Source: Bacteroidales bacterium (lineage in GTDB: Bacteria; Bacteroidota; Bacteroidia; Bacteroidales; VadinHA17). Taken from it: a stretch of DNA of 11,695 nucleotides. Positions 1 through 7,039 of the stretch are shown one piece after another. The notes under the pieces are model-generated. The model searched no databases. It was not told where the DNA came from and saw only the letters and a program-made list of their open reading frames with translations. The position numbers were made by a program, and so were the translations under genes. Each line of letters opens with the position of its first letter. Position 1 is the stretch's first letter. The DNA lies in contig JAITVX010000217.1 of NCBI GenBank assembly GCA_031285575.1, forward strand, positions 1 to 11,695. Direction: 5' to 3'.

Positions 1-83
1 TTTTAATGTTAAAATCAATATACCGATAGAACAAGTTTTCTGTACTTCTGAAAGCGAGGAACTAGGGGAGCGTCAATACTAAT

Positions 84-113
84 GGCCGTTAATTTAAAGC
101 CCGATGAACGGCC
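84..113. repeat. Inverted repeat, 7-bp arms
   Basis: GGCCGTT at 84-90 is matched by AACGGCC at 107-113 around a 16-base loop. It lies about 80 bases before the promoter of the nitroreductase gene. It has no T-tract, so it is a weak terminator candidate for a gene left of the window, or an operator. Nothing else was recognised in positions 1-190. Confidence 0.3.
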
Positions 114-190
114 GACACAGCTATCATCACAATCAGACTCACCACGAAATAAACGGTCTGCGGACGCTTTCATCATTACACTCCATGTTA

Positions 191-222
191 TTTGCCGTTG
201 CGCAATTGTTTTGATAGCTTTG
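191..222 (+). promoter_or_regulatory. Bacteroidota-type promoter of the nitroreductase gene
   Basis: TTTG at 191-194 is followed after exactly 20 bases by TAGCTTTG at 215-222. This matches the known Bacteroidota housekeeping promoter pattern (TTTG near -33, TAnnTTTG near -7). The start codon is at 246, which would leave a leader of roughly 15-20 bases. The match is seen directly; promoter activity is inferred. Confidence 0.6.
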
Positions 223-245
223 CGGGCTGTTAAAAACATAAAATT

Positions 246-995
246 ATGAGGTCATTTGAAAAAATTCTGCTTGAACGCAGGAGTATAAGGAAATATTCTG
301 CCGAAGATGTTGACGATGCAACGCTTAACGCTATTCTGGAAATGGGATGCCGGGCATCTACAACAGGAAACATGCAGGTTTACAGTATAATTGTTACTCG
401 CGACGGCGAAATGAAGAAGCGGCTTGCGCCTTTTCATTTTAACCAGAGGATGGTTGCCGAAGCTCCGGTTACGCTTACGTTCTGCGCCGATTTCAACAGG
501 TTTAACAGGTGGTGCCGGCTGCGCAGTGCCGAGCCGGGTTATGACAACTTCCTGTCGTTTGTTACTGCGGCTATCGACGCCGTTGCCGTTGCGCAAACAG
601 TTGCCGTGGCGGCCGAGGCTCGCGGGCTTGGCATCTGTTACCTCGGAACCACAACATATACCGCCGGAGGGATAATTGAGGCGCTCGGGCTGCCTGCCGG
701 CGTTGTGCCGGTTACAACCATCACCCTCGGATGGCCGGCCGAGCAGCCCGAACAGGTTGACAGGCTTCCGCTTGAAGCAGTGGTGCACTGCGAAACTTAC
801 GGCGACTATTCGGCCGACGACATAAACCGGCATTATGCCTCCAGGGAATCGAGGGCCGACTCGCTCAGGTATGTCAGCGAAAACGGCAAGGAAACGCTTG
901 CCCAGGTTTTTACCGATGTGAGGTATAAAAAGGCCGATAATGAACATTTCTCGGAAGCTTTTCTTGGCATACTGAAGAAGCAGGGCTTTCTTTAA
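246..995 (+). CDS. Nitroreductase family protein (FMN-dependent oxidoreductase)
   Basis: This 249-residue protein is a probable cytosolic flavoenzyme that uses NAD(P)H to reduce nitro compounds, quinones or flavins; the physiological substrate cannot be told. The N-terminal RRSIRKYS (residues 11-18) is the usual FMN-phosphate-binding start of the family. STTGNMQ (38-44) and GLGICYLGT (127-135) correspond to the other conserved flavin-site segments, followed by a TLGWPAE turn (160-166). The length and the C-terminal extension past residue 170 resemble the NfsA/FRP-like branch rather than the short NfsB type. The ATG lies just downstream of a good promoter, in an A-rich context without a Shine-Dalgarno. 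The gene converges on the DUF4249 gene and its TAA overlaps that gene's stop. It appears monocistronic. Family assignment is firm; subfamily is tentative. Confidence 0.9.
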   Translation: MRSFEKILLERRSIRKYSAEDVDDATLNAILEMGCRASTTGNMQVYSIIVTRDGEMKKRLAPFHFNQRMVAEAPVTLTFCADFNRFNRWCRLRSAEPGYDNFLSFVTAAIDAVAVAQTVAVAAEARGLGICYLGTTTYTAGGIIEALGLPAGVVPVTTITLGWPAEQPEQVDRLPLEAVVHCETYGDYSADDINRHYASRESRADSLRYVSENGKETLAQVFTDVRYKKADNEHFSEAFLGILKKQGFL

Positions 996-2329
996 CCCTC
1001 GGGCAGGGTGGTAAATTCTCTCTGATTGCCGTAGAACGCCATGCCCTGACGGTCTTTCGCGTATGCCCTTACGTAATACTTGGTGCCGGGAGTGAGGTTT
1101 GCCATCTTGCACGGCTCGTCATAATAGCCTGTTGATATGGTAACAACAAAGTCGTCGGTTGTGGGGTTTGGTTTTGTGCTCCAGCATATTCCGAATGGAT
1201 ATAAATGCACGTGTGGATAAAAATTCAGCTCCATGCCCGAAACGGCTGTGGTTGCAGTTATTTCGGTTACTTCTGCTGTTGATACTTCAAGCACTGTACC
1301 GTCGCCCCCCATGTTGCCGTTAACAATCAGACTTTTTTCCGACACTGCCGATGCGCGGAAAAACCCCAGGCCTCCGGCGCTTATGTTTGTGGGCGCCGAC
1401 GCCGGAGAGGGCTGGAATATTCCTCCGTCGTTTTCAAACTGTTCCGTAAGGGCCTTATAGTACATGTATGCCTCTTCGGACAGCGAGTTAAGCCTTACAT
1501 ACATATCTCCCTGCCAGTAAACCGGAAGGCCTTCGTAGTCTATTGTATTTGTGCCGCCGTTAAGCTGCAGGCCATTGACGTAGGGTTGCAGATGTTCGTC
1601 GGACAGTACTGAAAATGGCCAGTAGTGGTCCTGGCCGTAATCGTTCCGGGCTTCAGTTTCACCAATCAGCTGTATCAGATAATAGTCTGCCGTTTCCTGC
1701 GGTTCGGCAAAATATAGCAGTGGAGCGTAATAATCACTCTTTCCTTCCGGCGTTATTACTTTTGCGGCTCCCAGCGAGTCGATGCCGGGCACGGGTGGCA
1801 TGCGGTCGCTTGCTTCATACGTTTTATTGCGGTGAACTATTTTCAGCGAATAGGTTCGCCCTGGAATACCGGCAAGGCTGCGGGTTTTATAAAACCCCCT
1901 GTTGCCGCTAAAATCACCAGGGTCTTGCTGCAGCCATACCGTATCATATACGCTGCCGGAACTGTCATACCCAAGCCTGAAGCCGCCAAGCCTGTAATCG
2001 CTGGCATTAACGGGAATCAGCGTGTCAACCTGGCCGGCATTGTCGGAAACAATAACCAGTGCGTCTGTTACGGCAGTCAGGTTATCGACCCACGGCTGGC
2101 CGCGGGGGGTAATTTTTCCGTTGTGGCTTTCGGTAAGCCTTATGTAATATGGCCCCGGCTGGCTGGTAACAACCCCTTCAACAACAAGGCGCGGCGGTGC
2201 GTCGCCCGGGGTAATAAGGTCGTATTCTTCCATGCAGCCCGCAAGCAGCGTGAGGCAAACCGGCAATATGATAACGCCCCGGCAACTGTTGCGCAGGCGG
2301 TTAAGGTGCAGTTTTGCTGTTTTTTTCAT
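992..2329 (-). CDS. DUF4249 domain-containing lipoprotein with C-terminal fibronectin-III-like domain
   Basis: This is a 445-residue predicted outer-membrane-associated lipoprotein. A basic, hydrophobic signal peptide ends in the lipobox LAGC (residues 29-32). Cys32 is followed by MEEYD, an acidic stretch like the Bacteroidota export signal that sends lipoproteins to the cell surface. The next part (PRLVVEGVVTSQPGPY, then ALVIVSDNAGQVDTL, and YEASDRMPPVPGIDSL near residue 175) follows the DUF4249 pattern. Residues about 346-445 form a second domain with GICWSTKPNPTTDD and LTPGTKYYVRAYA, typical of fibronectin-III-like modules in Bacteroidota surface proteins. Function is unknown. In this phylum DUF4249 genes often sit beside a TonB-dependent receptor gene; none is seen here. 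The ATG overlaps the stop of an upstream repeat-derived ORF as ATGA. The 42-bp repeat array lies in its probable leader. Confidence 0.85.
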   Translation of the reverse strand: MKKTAKLHLNRLRNSCRGVIILPVCLTLLAGCMEEYDLITPGDAPPRLVVEGVVTSQPGPYYIRLTESHNGKITPRGQPWVDNLTAVTDALVIVSDNAGQVDTLIPVNASDYRLGGFRLGYDSSGSVYDTVWLQQDPGDFSGNRGFYKTRSLAGIPGRTYSLKIVHRNKTYEASDRMPPVPGIDSLGAAKVITPEGKSDYYAPLLYFAEPQETADYYLIQLIGETEARNDYGQDHYWPFSVLSDEHLQPYVNGLQLNGGTNTIDYEGLPVYWQGDMYVRLNSLSEEAYMYYKALTEQFENDGGIFQPSPASAPTNISAGGLGFFRASAVSEKSLIVNGNMGGDGTVLEVSTAEVTEITATTAVSGMELNFYPHVHLYPFGICWSTKPNPTTDDFVVTISTGYYDEPCKMANLTPGTKYYVRAYAKDRQGMAFYGNQREFTTLPEG

Positions 2330-2381
2330 GGCAAACGGGTATTAAACAGTTCGTGGTTTTTATTCTGAATTGCCGCGCGGT

Positions 2382-2633
2382 GTTTCACAGCATTGTGAAA
2401 GCATGCCCGCGACTGTTGTGAAGGTTTCACAGCATTGTGAAAGCGTGCCCGTGGTTGTTGTGAAGGTTTCACAGCGTTGTGAAAGCGTGCCTGCGGCCGT
2501 TTGGAGGGTTTCACAGTGCCGTGAAAGCATGCCTGCGGCCGTTGTGAAGGTTTCACAGCATTGTGAAAGCGTGTCTGCGGCTGTTTGGAGTGTTTCACAG
2601 CATTGTGAAAGTACTCCCGTGATTGCAGGCTGC
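2382..2633. repeat. Tandem array of six 42-bp units, each with a hairpin
   Basis: Units begin at 2382, 2424, 2466, 2508, 2550 and 2592, an exact 42-base period; the last unit is the most diverged at its 3' part. Each unit opens with GTTTCAC. Five of six carry the perfect inverted repeat TTTCACA-N4-TGTGAAA, while unit 4 keeps six of seven pairs. The remaining bases vary mainly by transitions, and units 3 and 5 end in TTTGGAG where units 1, 2 and 4 end in TTGTGAAG. That TGTGAA can also pair with the next unit's TTCACA, giving alternative folds. Because 42 is divisible by three, several frames stay open on both strands. The array lies 53 bases upstream of the DUF4249 start (minus strand). It is not a CRISPR, since the intervening sequences are near copies of each other. 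Confidence 0.9.
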
Positions 2634-2708
2634 GTATATATATGGCGCATGGCATTTCCGGCTCTGTTTTTATTGTGTTGAAATCTTTTTCCTGACTGAA
2701 AAACGCAG

Positions 2709-2716
2709 CAAATGTA
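2709..2716 (-). promoter_or_regulatory. Possible -7 box for the DUF4249 gene
   Basis: On the minus strand these bases read TACATTTG, a full match to TAnnTTTG. The best upstream partner is TTTC at a spacing of 18, an imperfect -33 element. Transcription from here would give a leader of about 370 bases that includes the whole 42-bp array. The box match is seen; use as a promoter is inferred. Confidence 0.35.
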
Positions 2717-2847
2717 GAAGATATTATGAAAGTTGAAACATGTTTTTTTACAGGGTACGAATCGGAACACAGACCCTGCTGTTTTCCGACCCGGTATCCG
2801 CGACGTTGAAACAAAATCTTTTTAACGATAAAGTTCTGCATATTTCA

Positions 2848-2855
2848 TACATTTG
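2848..2855 (+). promoter_or_regulatory. Possible -7 box for the MCE-protein gene
   Basis: TACATTTG on the plus strand matches TAnnTTTG and lies 55 bases before the ATG at 2911. No convincing TTTG lies 19-21 bases upstream. It is the same octamer as the minus-strand box at 2709-2716, so the two would drive divergent transcription from this gene-free stretch. I saw nothing else between the repeat array and the MCE gene. Confidence 0.35.
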
Positions 2856-2910
2856 CGGCATCAATTAATACCGGATATAAACAGTCGATTCGCATAAAAT
2901 TATAATACAG

Positions 2911-3846
2911 ATGAAAATATCAAATGAAGTAAAAGTAGGAGCCACCACCATTGTTACATTAATTGTTTTTATATGGCTCTACAGCTTTCTCAAAGGCAAA
3001 GACATATTTCAGGCAGAAGCCGATTATCATGCAATATACGATAAGGTGGGCGGATTAACGGAATCAAACCCGGTTGAAGTTAACGGCTTTAAAGTAGGCG
3101 TAGTGCAATCCGTAAAATTCCTCGATGCAGCCAGCGGCAAACTGCTTGTAACCTTTTCGGTTTCAAAAAACATCAAGCTGCCCGTCAACACGGTGGCCGA
3201 AATAGTTCCGGTTTCTCCCCTCGGAGGCATGAAAGTACAGTTTATCTACGGACAGGGCACCGGATTTTATGAAGACGGCGATACAATTGCCGGAAAAGTT
3301 GCCCCTACAATCTTCAACCTTATCGACGAAGAAATACTCCCGCTGAAAGACAAAATTTCAAGTCTGACCGTAGCACTCGACTCGGTTGCTTCCGGCCTGC
3401 AGAATATAATGGACGACAGATTCAAAACGAACATTACCGAAACCATCGACAACCTTAATAAAGTTTCCGGCAGCCTCAAAAGAATTGTAAACTCCGAAGA
3501 AGCTGAATTAAAGAATACGATGGACAACATAAATAAATTTTCGCGTATGATGGCCGAAAACTCAGAAAAACTCGGCAACACGTTTTCAAACCTCGACAGA
3601 ATAACCGACACACTTGCCGCCGCAGATATTTACGGAACAGTAAACAATCTTAAAACAAGCCTCGAACAGGCGTCTGTCGCAATTGGCAATCTTAACTCAG
3701 GCAAAGGCTCTGCCGGTAAACTGATGACCGACGACACGCTGTATATAAACCTGTCCAGCAGTCTTGAAAGTCTCGATGCACTTTTGGCCGATATGAAAGC
3801 AAATCCTAAGAAATACGTCCACTTTTCAATTTTTGGCAGAAAATAA
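2911..3846 (+). CDS. MlaD/MCE family lipid-transport protein
   Basis: This 311-residue protein is the likely substrate-binding component of an MCE lipid transporter, anchored in the inner membrane and facing the periplasm. A short basic N-terminus leads into one membrane helix (about residues 9-27). The MCE domain covers about 38-115, with VGGLTESNPVEVNGFKVG and the PVSPLGGMKVQF strand as its recognisable core. Residues about 130-300 are predicted long helices rich in heptad-like spacing. The C-terminus (GKGSAGKLMTDDTLY, then NPKKYVHFSIFGRK) is typical of Bacteroidota homologues. No permease (MlaE) or ATPase (MlaF) gene lies in the window, so partners must be encoded elsewhere. It appears monocistronic, with 333 bases before dnaA. 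Family call is firm; the exact transported lipid is unknown. Confidence 0.92.
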   Translation: MKISNEVKVGATTIVTLIVFIWLYSFLKGKDIFQAEADYHAIYDKVGGLTESNPVEVNGFKVGVVQSVKFLDAASGKLLVTFSVSKNIKLPVNTVAEIVPVSPLGGMKVQFIYGQGTGFYEDGDTIAGKVAPTIFNLIDEEILPLKDKISSLTVALDSVASGLQNIMDDRFKTNITETIDNLNKVSGSLKRIVNSEEAELKNTMDNINKFSRMMAENSEKLGNTFSNLDRITDTLAAADIYGTVNNLKTSLEQASVAIGNLNSGKGSAGKLMTDDTLYINLSSSLESLDALLADMKANPKKYVHFSIFGRK

Positions 3847-3930
3847 CACCTGTCTGTTTTTTAGTAAACTTAATGGATATTTTATACTTTTTCATTATTT
3901 GTCTGCATTTGCAACATAAATAAAAAATTT

Positions 3931-4000
3931 CAATGCCGTTTGTTATAAATTTTATTTATAACAACCCGGCAATGCCTTGTAACATAATTACAAGAATGCC
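3931..4000 (+). terminator. Hairpin pair with AATGCC direct repeats after the MCE gene
   Basis: The first hairpin pairs TTGTTATAAA (3940-3949) with TTTATAACAA (3955-3964) around a 5-base loop. It extends through a small internal loop to TGCCG (3934-3938) with CGGCA (3967-3971), about 15 pairs in all. The second pairs CTTGTAA (3976-3982) with TTACAAG (3988-3994). AATGCC occurs at 3932-3937, 3971-3976 and 3995-4000, flanking both hairpins. Neither hairpin has a T-tract, so termination is only one reading; a protein-binding or mRNA-processing site is another. Confidence 0.4.
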
Positions 4001-4085
4001 ATAATACTGATAATAAGCGTAATAATTATGATAAAAATATTTCTTACTATAATGTCTTGATGATTACAACCATATATTTCTTCTG

Positions 4086-4127
4086 AAAAAATCAAGGGTA
4101 AAAAAAAAAAAAAAACCCTTTTTTTTT
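4086..4127 (+). terminator. A16/T9 hairpin in the dnaA leader
   Basis: AAGGGT (4094-4099) pairs with ACCCTT (4115-4120) around a loop made only of A, and a run of nine T follows (4119-4127). The A run upstream (4086-4091) can extend the stem with the T run. It resembles an intrinsic terminator, 53 bases before the dnaA start. It could end read-through from the MCE gene or attenuate dnaA. The long homopolymers also make it a likely spot for slippage or base-calling error. The rest of 3847-4179 is AT-rich with nothing else recognised. Confidence 0.45.
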
Positions 4128-4179
4128 AACCAATATTGCTGTCAGAATATAATCAGGAATTTTAGAAAAGTAAAACGAA

Positions 4180-5610
4180 ATGAACAAATCTCATATTGAC
4201 ATTTGGAATAACTGTCTGCAAATAATAAAAGACAATCTTCCTCCGGTCAGTTACAAAACATGGTTTGAACCGATTATCCCCCTGAAGATTGAAAAGAATG
4301 TTCTTACGATTCAGGTTCCAAGCCAGTTTTTTTATGAATATCTTGAAGAACAGTATATTGAGATACTGAGAAAAACGCTCAGACGCGAAATTGGAGCAGA
4401 GGCCAAGCTTGAATACTATGTAGTTATGGATAATGCCAGTTATACAAACGGCAAACCGCATACGGTAAGATATCCATCAAGAAACAAAACAGAGATCAAT
4501 AATAAACCCCTTCATGTTCCTTTTGAGGCTACGCAATCCTCTATCAGAAATCCGTTTATTATACCCGGAATAAAAAAAGTTCATTTTGATCCCAAACTCA
4601 ATTCCGATTACAATTTCAACAATTACGTTGAAGGTGAATGTAACCGGCTGGCGCGCTCGGCAGGTGTAGCGGTGGGGAACAATCCTGGCGGAACAGCATT
4701 CAACCCTCTTATGATATATGGCGATTCGGGGCTTGGAAAAACCCATCTCGCACAGGCAATAGGTATCCTTGTTAAGGAAAAACATCCCGACAAAACAGTC
4801 CTTTATGTAAATGCAAATAAATTCCAGACACAATTTACAGAATCAATCAGGAACAATAATAAAAACGACTTTCTGCATTTTTATCAAATGATAGACGTCC
4901 TGATTCTTGATGATGTGCATGAATTTGCCGGAAAAGAAAAAACCCAGGACTCTTTTTTCCATATCTTTAATCACCTGCATCAATCGGGAAAACAACTGAT
5001 ACTTACAAGCGACAGACCTCCGGTAGAGTTGCAGGGAATGGAACAGAGACTGCTGTCCCGTTTTAAATGGGGGCTTCAGGCCGACCTGCAAAAACCCGAT
5101 TACGAAACCCGGCTCGCCATTCTGAAACAGAAAGCATATAATGACGGAATAGAACTGCCCGATGAAATATTCGATTTTTTAGCAATTAACATCACAAACA
5201 ACATAAGGGAACTTGAAGCCGCCCTGATTTCTCTCTATGCGCAATCGACCCTTAATAAAAAAGAAATTACGCTTGACCTGGCAAAATCGATGGTCGAAAA
5301 ACTTGTAAACACCGTAAAACGCGAAATAACCATTGACGATATACAGAAAGCAGTTTGTGATTATTACAAAATTTCCGTTGACCTGATGCAGGGAAACACA
5401 AGGAAAAGAGAAATTGTACAGGCCCGTCAGGTATCGATGTTTTTCTCCAAAAGCCTTACAAAAGCTTCGCTTGCAAGCATTGGCTCGCATATCGGGGGGA
5501 AAGACCATGCAACGGTGCTTCACGCCTGTAAAACAGTTAACAACCTTATTGATACAGATAAACATTTCCGTAATCAGATTACCGAGATAGAAAAGAGACT
5601 AAAAATCTGA
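4180..5610 (+). CDS. dnaA: Chromosomal replication initiator protein DnaA
   Basis: This 476-residue AAA+ ATPase binds DnaA boxes at oriC and opens the duplex to start replication. Domain I (about 1-85, starting with the IWNNCLQIIKDNL helix and TWFEPI) mediates self-association. Domain II is a short linker (about 86-135). Domain III carries Walker A GDSGLGKT (181-188), Walker B LILDD (241-245) and the sensor II segment NNIREL with Arg343. Domain IV ends with the DNA-binding signature GKDHATVLHACKTV (from residue 440). The length is normal and all key residues are present. The Walker A reads GDSGLGKT where many bacteria have GxVGLGKT. The start is an ATG in an A-rich context. The gene stands alone: dnaN is not next to it, as is usual in Bacteroidota. 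No DnaA-box cluster was found on either flank. Confidence 0.98.
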   Translation: MNKSHIDIWNNCLQIIKDNLPPVSYKTWFEPIIPLKIEKNVLTIQVPSQFFYEYLEEQYIEILRKTLRREIGAEAKLEYYVVMDNASYTNGKPHTVRYPSRNKTEINNKPLHVPFEATQSSIRNPFIIPGIKKVHFDPKLNSDYNFNNYVEGECNRLARSAGVAVGNNPGGTAFNPLMIYGDSGLGKTHLAQAIGILVKEKHPDKTVLYVNANKFQTQFTESIRNNNKNDFLHFYQMIDVLILDDVHEFAGKEKTQDSFFHIFNHLHQSGKQLILTSDRPPVELQGMEQRLLSRFKWGLQADLQKPDYETRLAILKQKAYNDGIELPDEIFDFLAINITNNIRELEAALISLYAQSTLNKKEITLDLAKSMVEKLVNTVKREITIDDIQKAVCDYYKISVDLMQGNTRKREIVQARQVSMFFSKSLTKASLASIGSHIGGKDHATVLHACKTVNNLIDTDKHFRNQITEIEKRLKI

Positions 5611-5646
5611 CTTTTATTAATCAATTAAATTATTTGTTGACCTGCA

Positions 5647-5675
5647 TTTGCCCTGAAAAATATAAAGTATATTTG
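5647..5675 (+). promoter_or_regulatory. Probable promoter of the phosphodiesterase gene
   Basis: TTTG at 5647-5650 and TATATTTG at 5668-5675 fit the Bacteroidota promoter pattern, with a 17-base spacer that is slightly short. The ATG at 5696 would leave a leader of only about 12-15 bases. The dnaA stop is at 5610, so this short gap has its own initiation signal. Confidence 0.45.
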
Positions 5676-5695
5676 AACCATTTATTATATGCAAC

Positions 5696-6994
5696 ATGTC
5701 AACAAAAGCTAAGTATTCACCTGCACAGCCAATAAGGCTCCTGGTACTGTTTATCCTTGTTATATCCGGTACAGTAATCTGCGGTTTCGGTAACAGAAAA
5801 AAAACTAAAGAACCGCAGGAATACCTTCTTGTAGTTTCTTTCGACGCTTTCAGGGCCGACTACCATACACACTACAACACCCCCAACCTCAACCGGCTTG
5901 CAACAGACGGAGTAAAAGCCGGCCGCATGTACTCATCATTCCCCACCAACACTTTTCCCAACCACTACACTATAGCTACAGGGCTCTACCCCGACCATCA
6001 CGGCCTCATAAACAACAGCTTTTATGCCCCCGACCTTGACCGGCCCTACGGCCTCGTAAACATCATGGTCTATAATCAGGAAATTGGCCGCCACTACCGC
6101 ATCGACCGCAGTTCCGTTGAAGACGCCGCTTTCTACGGAGGCGAACCCATGTGGGTAACAGCCGAAAAGCACGGCCTCAAATCTGCCGCGTTCTTCTGGG
6201 TAGGTTCCGAAGCCCCCGTAGGAGGAATATACCCGTCGTACTGGAAACAATACAATCCCAAAATTCCGTTTGCCGCCCGTATCGACACCGTAGTCAAATG
6301 GCTTGGCTACCCTGACCACATGCGCCCAAGGCTCGTAAACCTCTACTTTGAAGAGCCCGACGCAACAAGCCACGCATACGGCCCCATTTCCAACGCAACC
6401 GGCGCCCTGGTCGAAAAACTCGACAGCCTCCTTGGCGACCTGCGCACAAAACTCGCCGCGCTTCCCATTGCCAATAAAATAAACCTCATAGTCCTTTCCG
6501 ACCACGGCATGGCATCTGTAAGTCCCAACCGGTACATCAATCTCAAGGCCGTAGTACCCGAACGAATGATATCCGGCGTTTCCGGGGGCACCCCTTTTCT
6601 CCTCGTCAGTCCCGCTGCCGGAAAAGCCGACAGCATACTGATGCTCATAAACCGTACAACAGGGATAAGGGCATGGAAAAAATTGGAACTGCCTGCCAGA
6701 TGGCATTACGGCTCACACCCAAGGATACCCGAAATTGTTGTTTTAGCCGACAGTTCGTGGAGCATCGGCATGAGCGACAGGCCTTCGACCAACCGCGGCG
6801 CCCATGGCTACGACAACCGCAACCCCGAACTCCATTCAATATTCTATGCCGCAGGCCCGTCATTTCGAAAGAATTACCGGATAGAAGAAATGAATAACGT
6901 TGATGTATATAATATTGTATGCCGCATCCTCGGCATCACTCCGGCGCCCAACGACGGTAACATGGAAGTTGCTGAAAAAATAATGAAAAGATAG
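5696..6994 (+). CDS. Exported nucleotide pyrophosphatase/phosphodiesterase family protein
   Basis: This 432-residue enzyme belongs to the alkaline phosphatase superfamily, ectonucleotide pyrophosphatase/phosphodiesterase (NPP) branch. It hydrolyses phosphodiester or pyrophosphate bonds with two metal ions. All expected ligands can be placed: Asp50 (VVSFDAFRADY), nucleophile Thr86 in FPTNTFPNHYTI, Asp222 and His226 (EEPDATSHAYGP), Asp269-His270 (LSDHGM) and His370 (RGAHGYDN). A basic start and hydrophobic helix (about residues 13-29) form a signal sequence. Cys29 after TVI is a poor lipobox, so the protein is either a lipoprotein or periplasmic/anchored. Codons lean strongly to C in third position, unlike the AT-rich dnaA before it. 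It is convergent with cysN. NPP enzymes include nucleotide and lysophospholipid hydrolases, and the substrate here cannot be decided. Confidence 0.92.
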   Translation: MSTKAKYSPAQPIRLLVLFILVISGTVICGFGNRKKTKEPQEYLLVVSFDAFRADYHTHYNTPNLNRLATDGVKAGRMYSSFPTNTFPNHYTIATGLYPDHHGLINNSFYAPDLDRPYGLVNIMVYNQEIGRHYRIDRSSVEDAAFYGGEPMWVTAEKHGLKSAAFFWVGSEAPVGGIYPSYWKQYNPKIPFAARIDTVVKWLGYPDHMRPRLVNLYFEEPDATSHAYGPISNATGALVEKLDSLLGDLRTKLAALPIANKINLIVLSDHGMASVSPNRYINLKAVVPERMISGVSGGTPFLLVSPAAGKADSILMLINRTTGIRAWKKLELPARWHYGSHPRIPEIVVLADSSWSIGMSDRPSTNRGAHGYDNRNPELHSIFYAAGPSFRKNYRIEEMNNVDVYNIVCRILGITPAPNDGNMEVAEKIMKR

Positions 6995-7000
6995 CAGGCT

Positions 7001-7032
7001 GCACCGCAAACCTTGCCGTTTGTGGCAGGTGC
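7001..7032. terminator. Hairpin between convergent genes
   Basis: CCGCAAAC (7004-7011) pairs with GTTTGTGG (7018-7025), with one G-U pair, around the 6-base loop CTTGCC; GCA (7001-7003) can also join TGC (7030-7032) across a bulge. It lies 7 bases after the phosphodiesterase stop and 8 bases after the cysN stop. It has no T-tract, but position and symmetry suggest a shared bidirectional terminator. Confidence 0.5.
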
Positions 7033-7039
7033 GTGATAT

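Noticed and set aside
252..1112. Minus-strand 286-codon ORF opposite the nitroreductase
   Set aside because: It is antisense to a clear enzyme gene, is proline/arginine/cysteine-rich and lacks domain features; a shadow ORF.
1212..1220. Perfect DnaA box (TGTGGATAA)
   Set aside because: A single copy inside the lipoprotein coding sequence, with no cluster, is expected by chance.
2382..2633. CRISPR array
   Set aside because: The segments between palindromes are near-identical copies rather than unique spacers, the period is exact over the whole unit, and no cas genes are near.
2370..2681. Overlapping repeat ORFs on both strands (103 codons plus, 136 codons minus) as real genes
   Set aside because: They arise because the 42-base unit is divisible by three and lacks stops in several frames; composition is just the translated repeat and no start context or domain supports them.
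3847..4179. Replication origin next to dnaA
   Set aside because: No DnaA box (TTATCCACA or close) occurs in this gap or after dnaA; in Bacteroidota the origin need not be beside dnaA. AT-richness alone is not enough.
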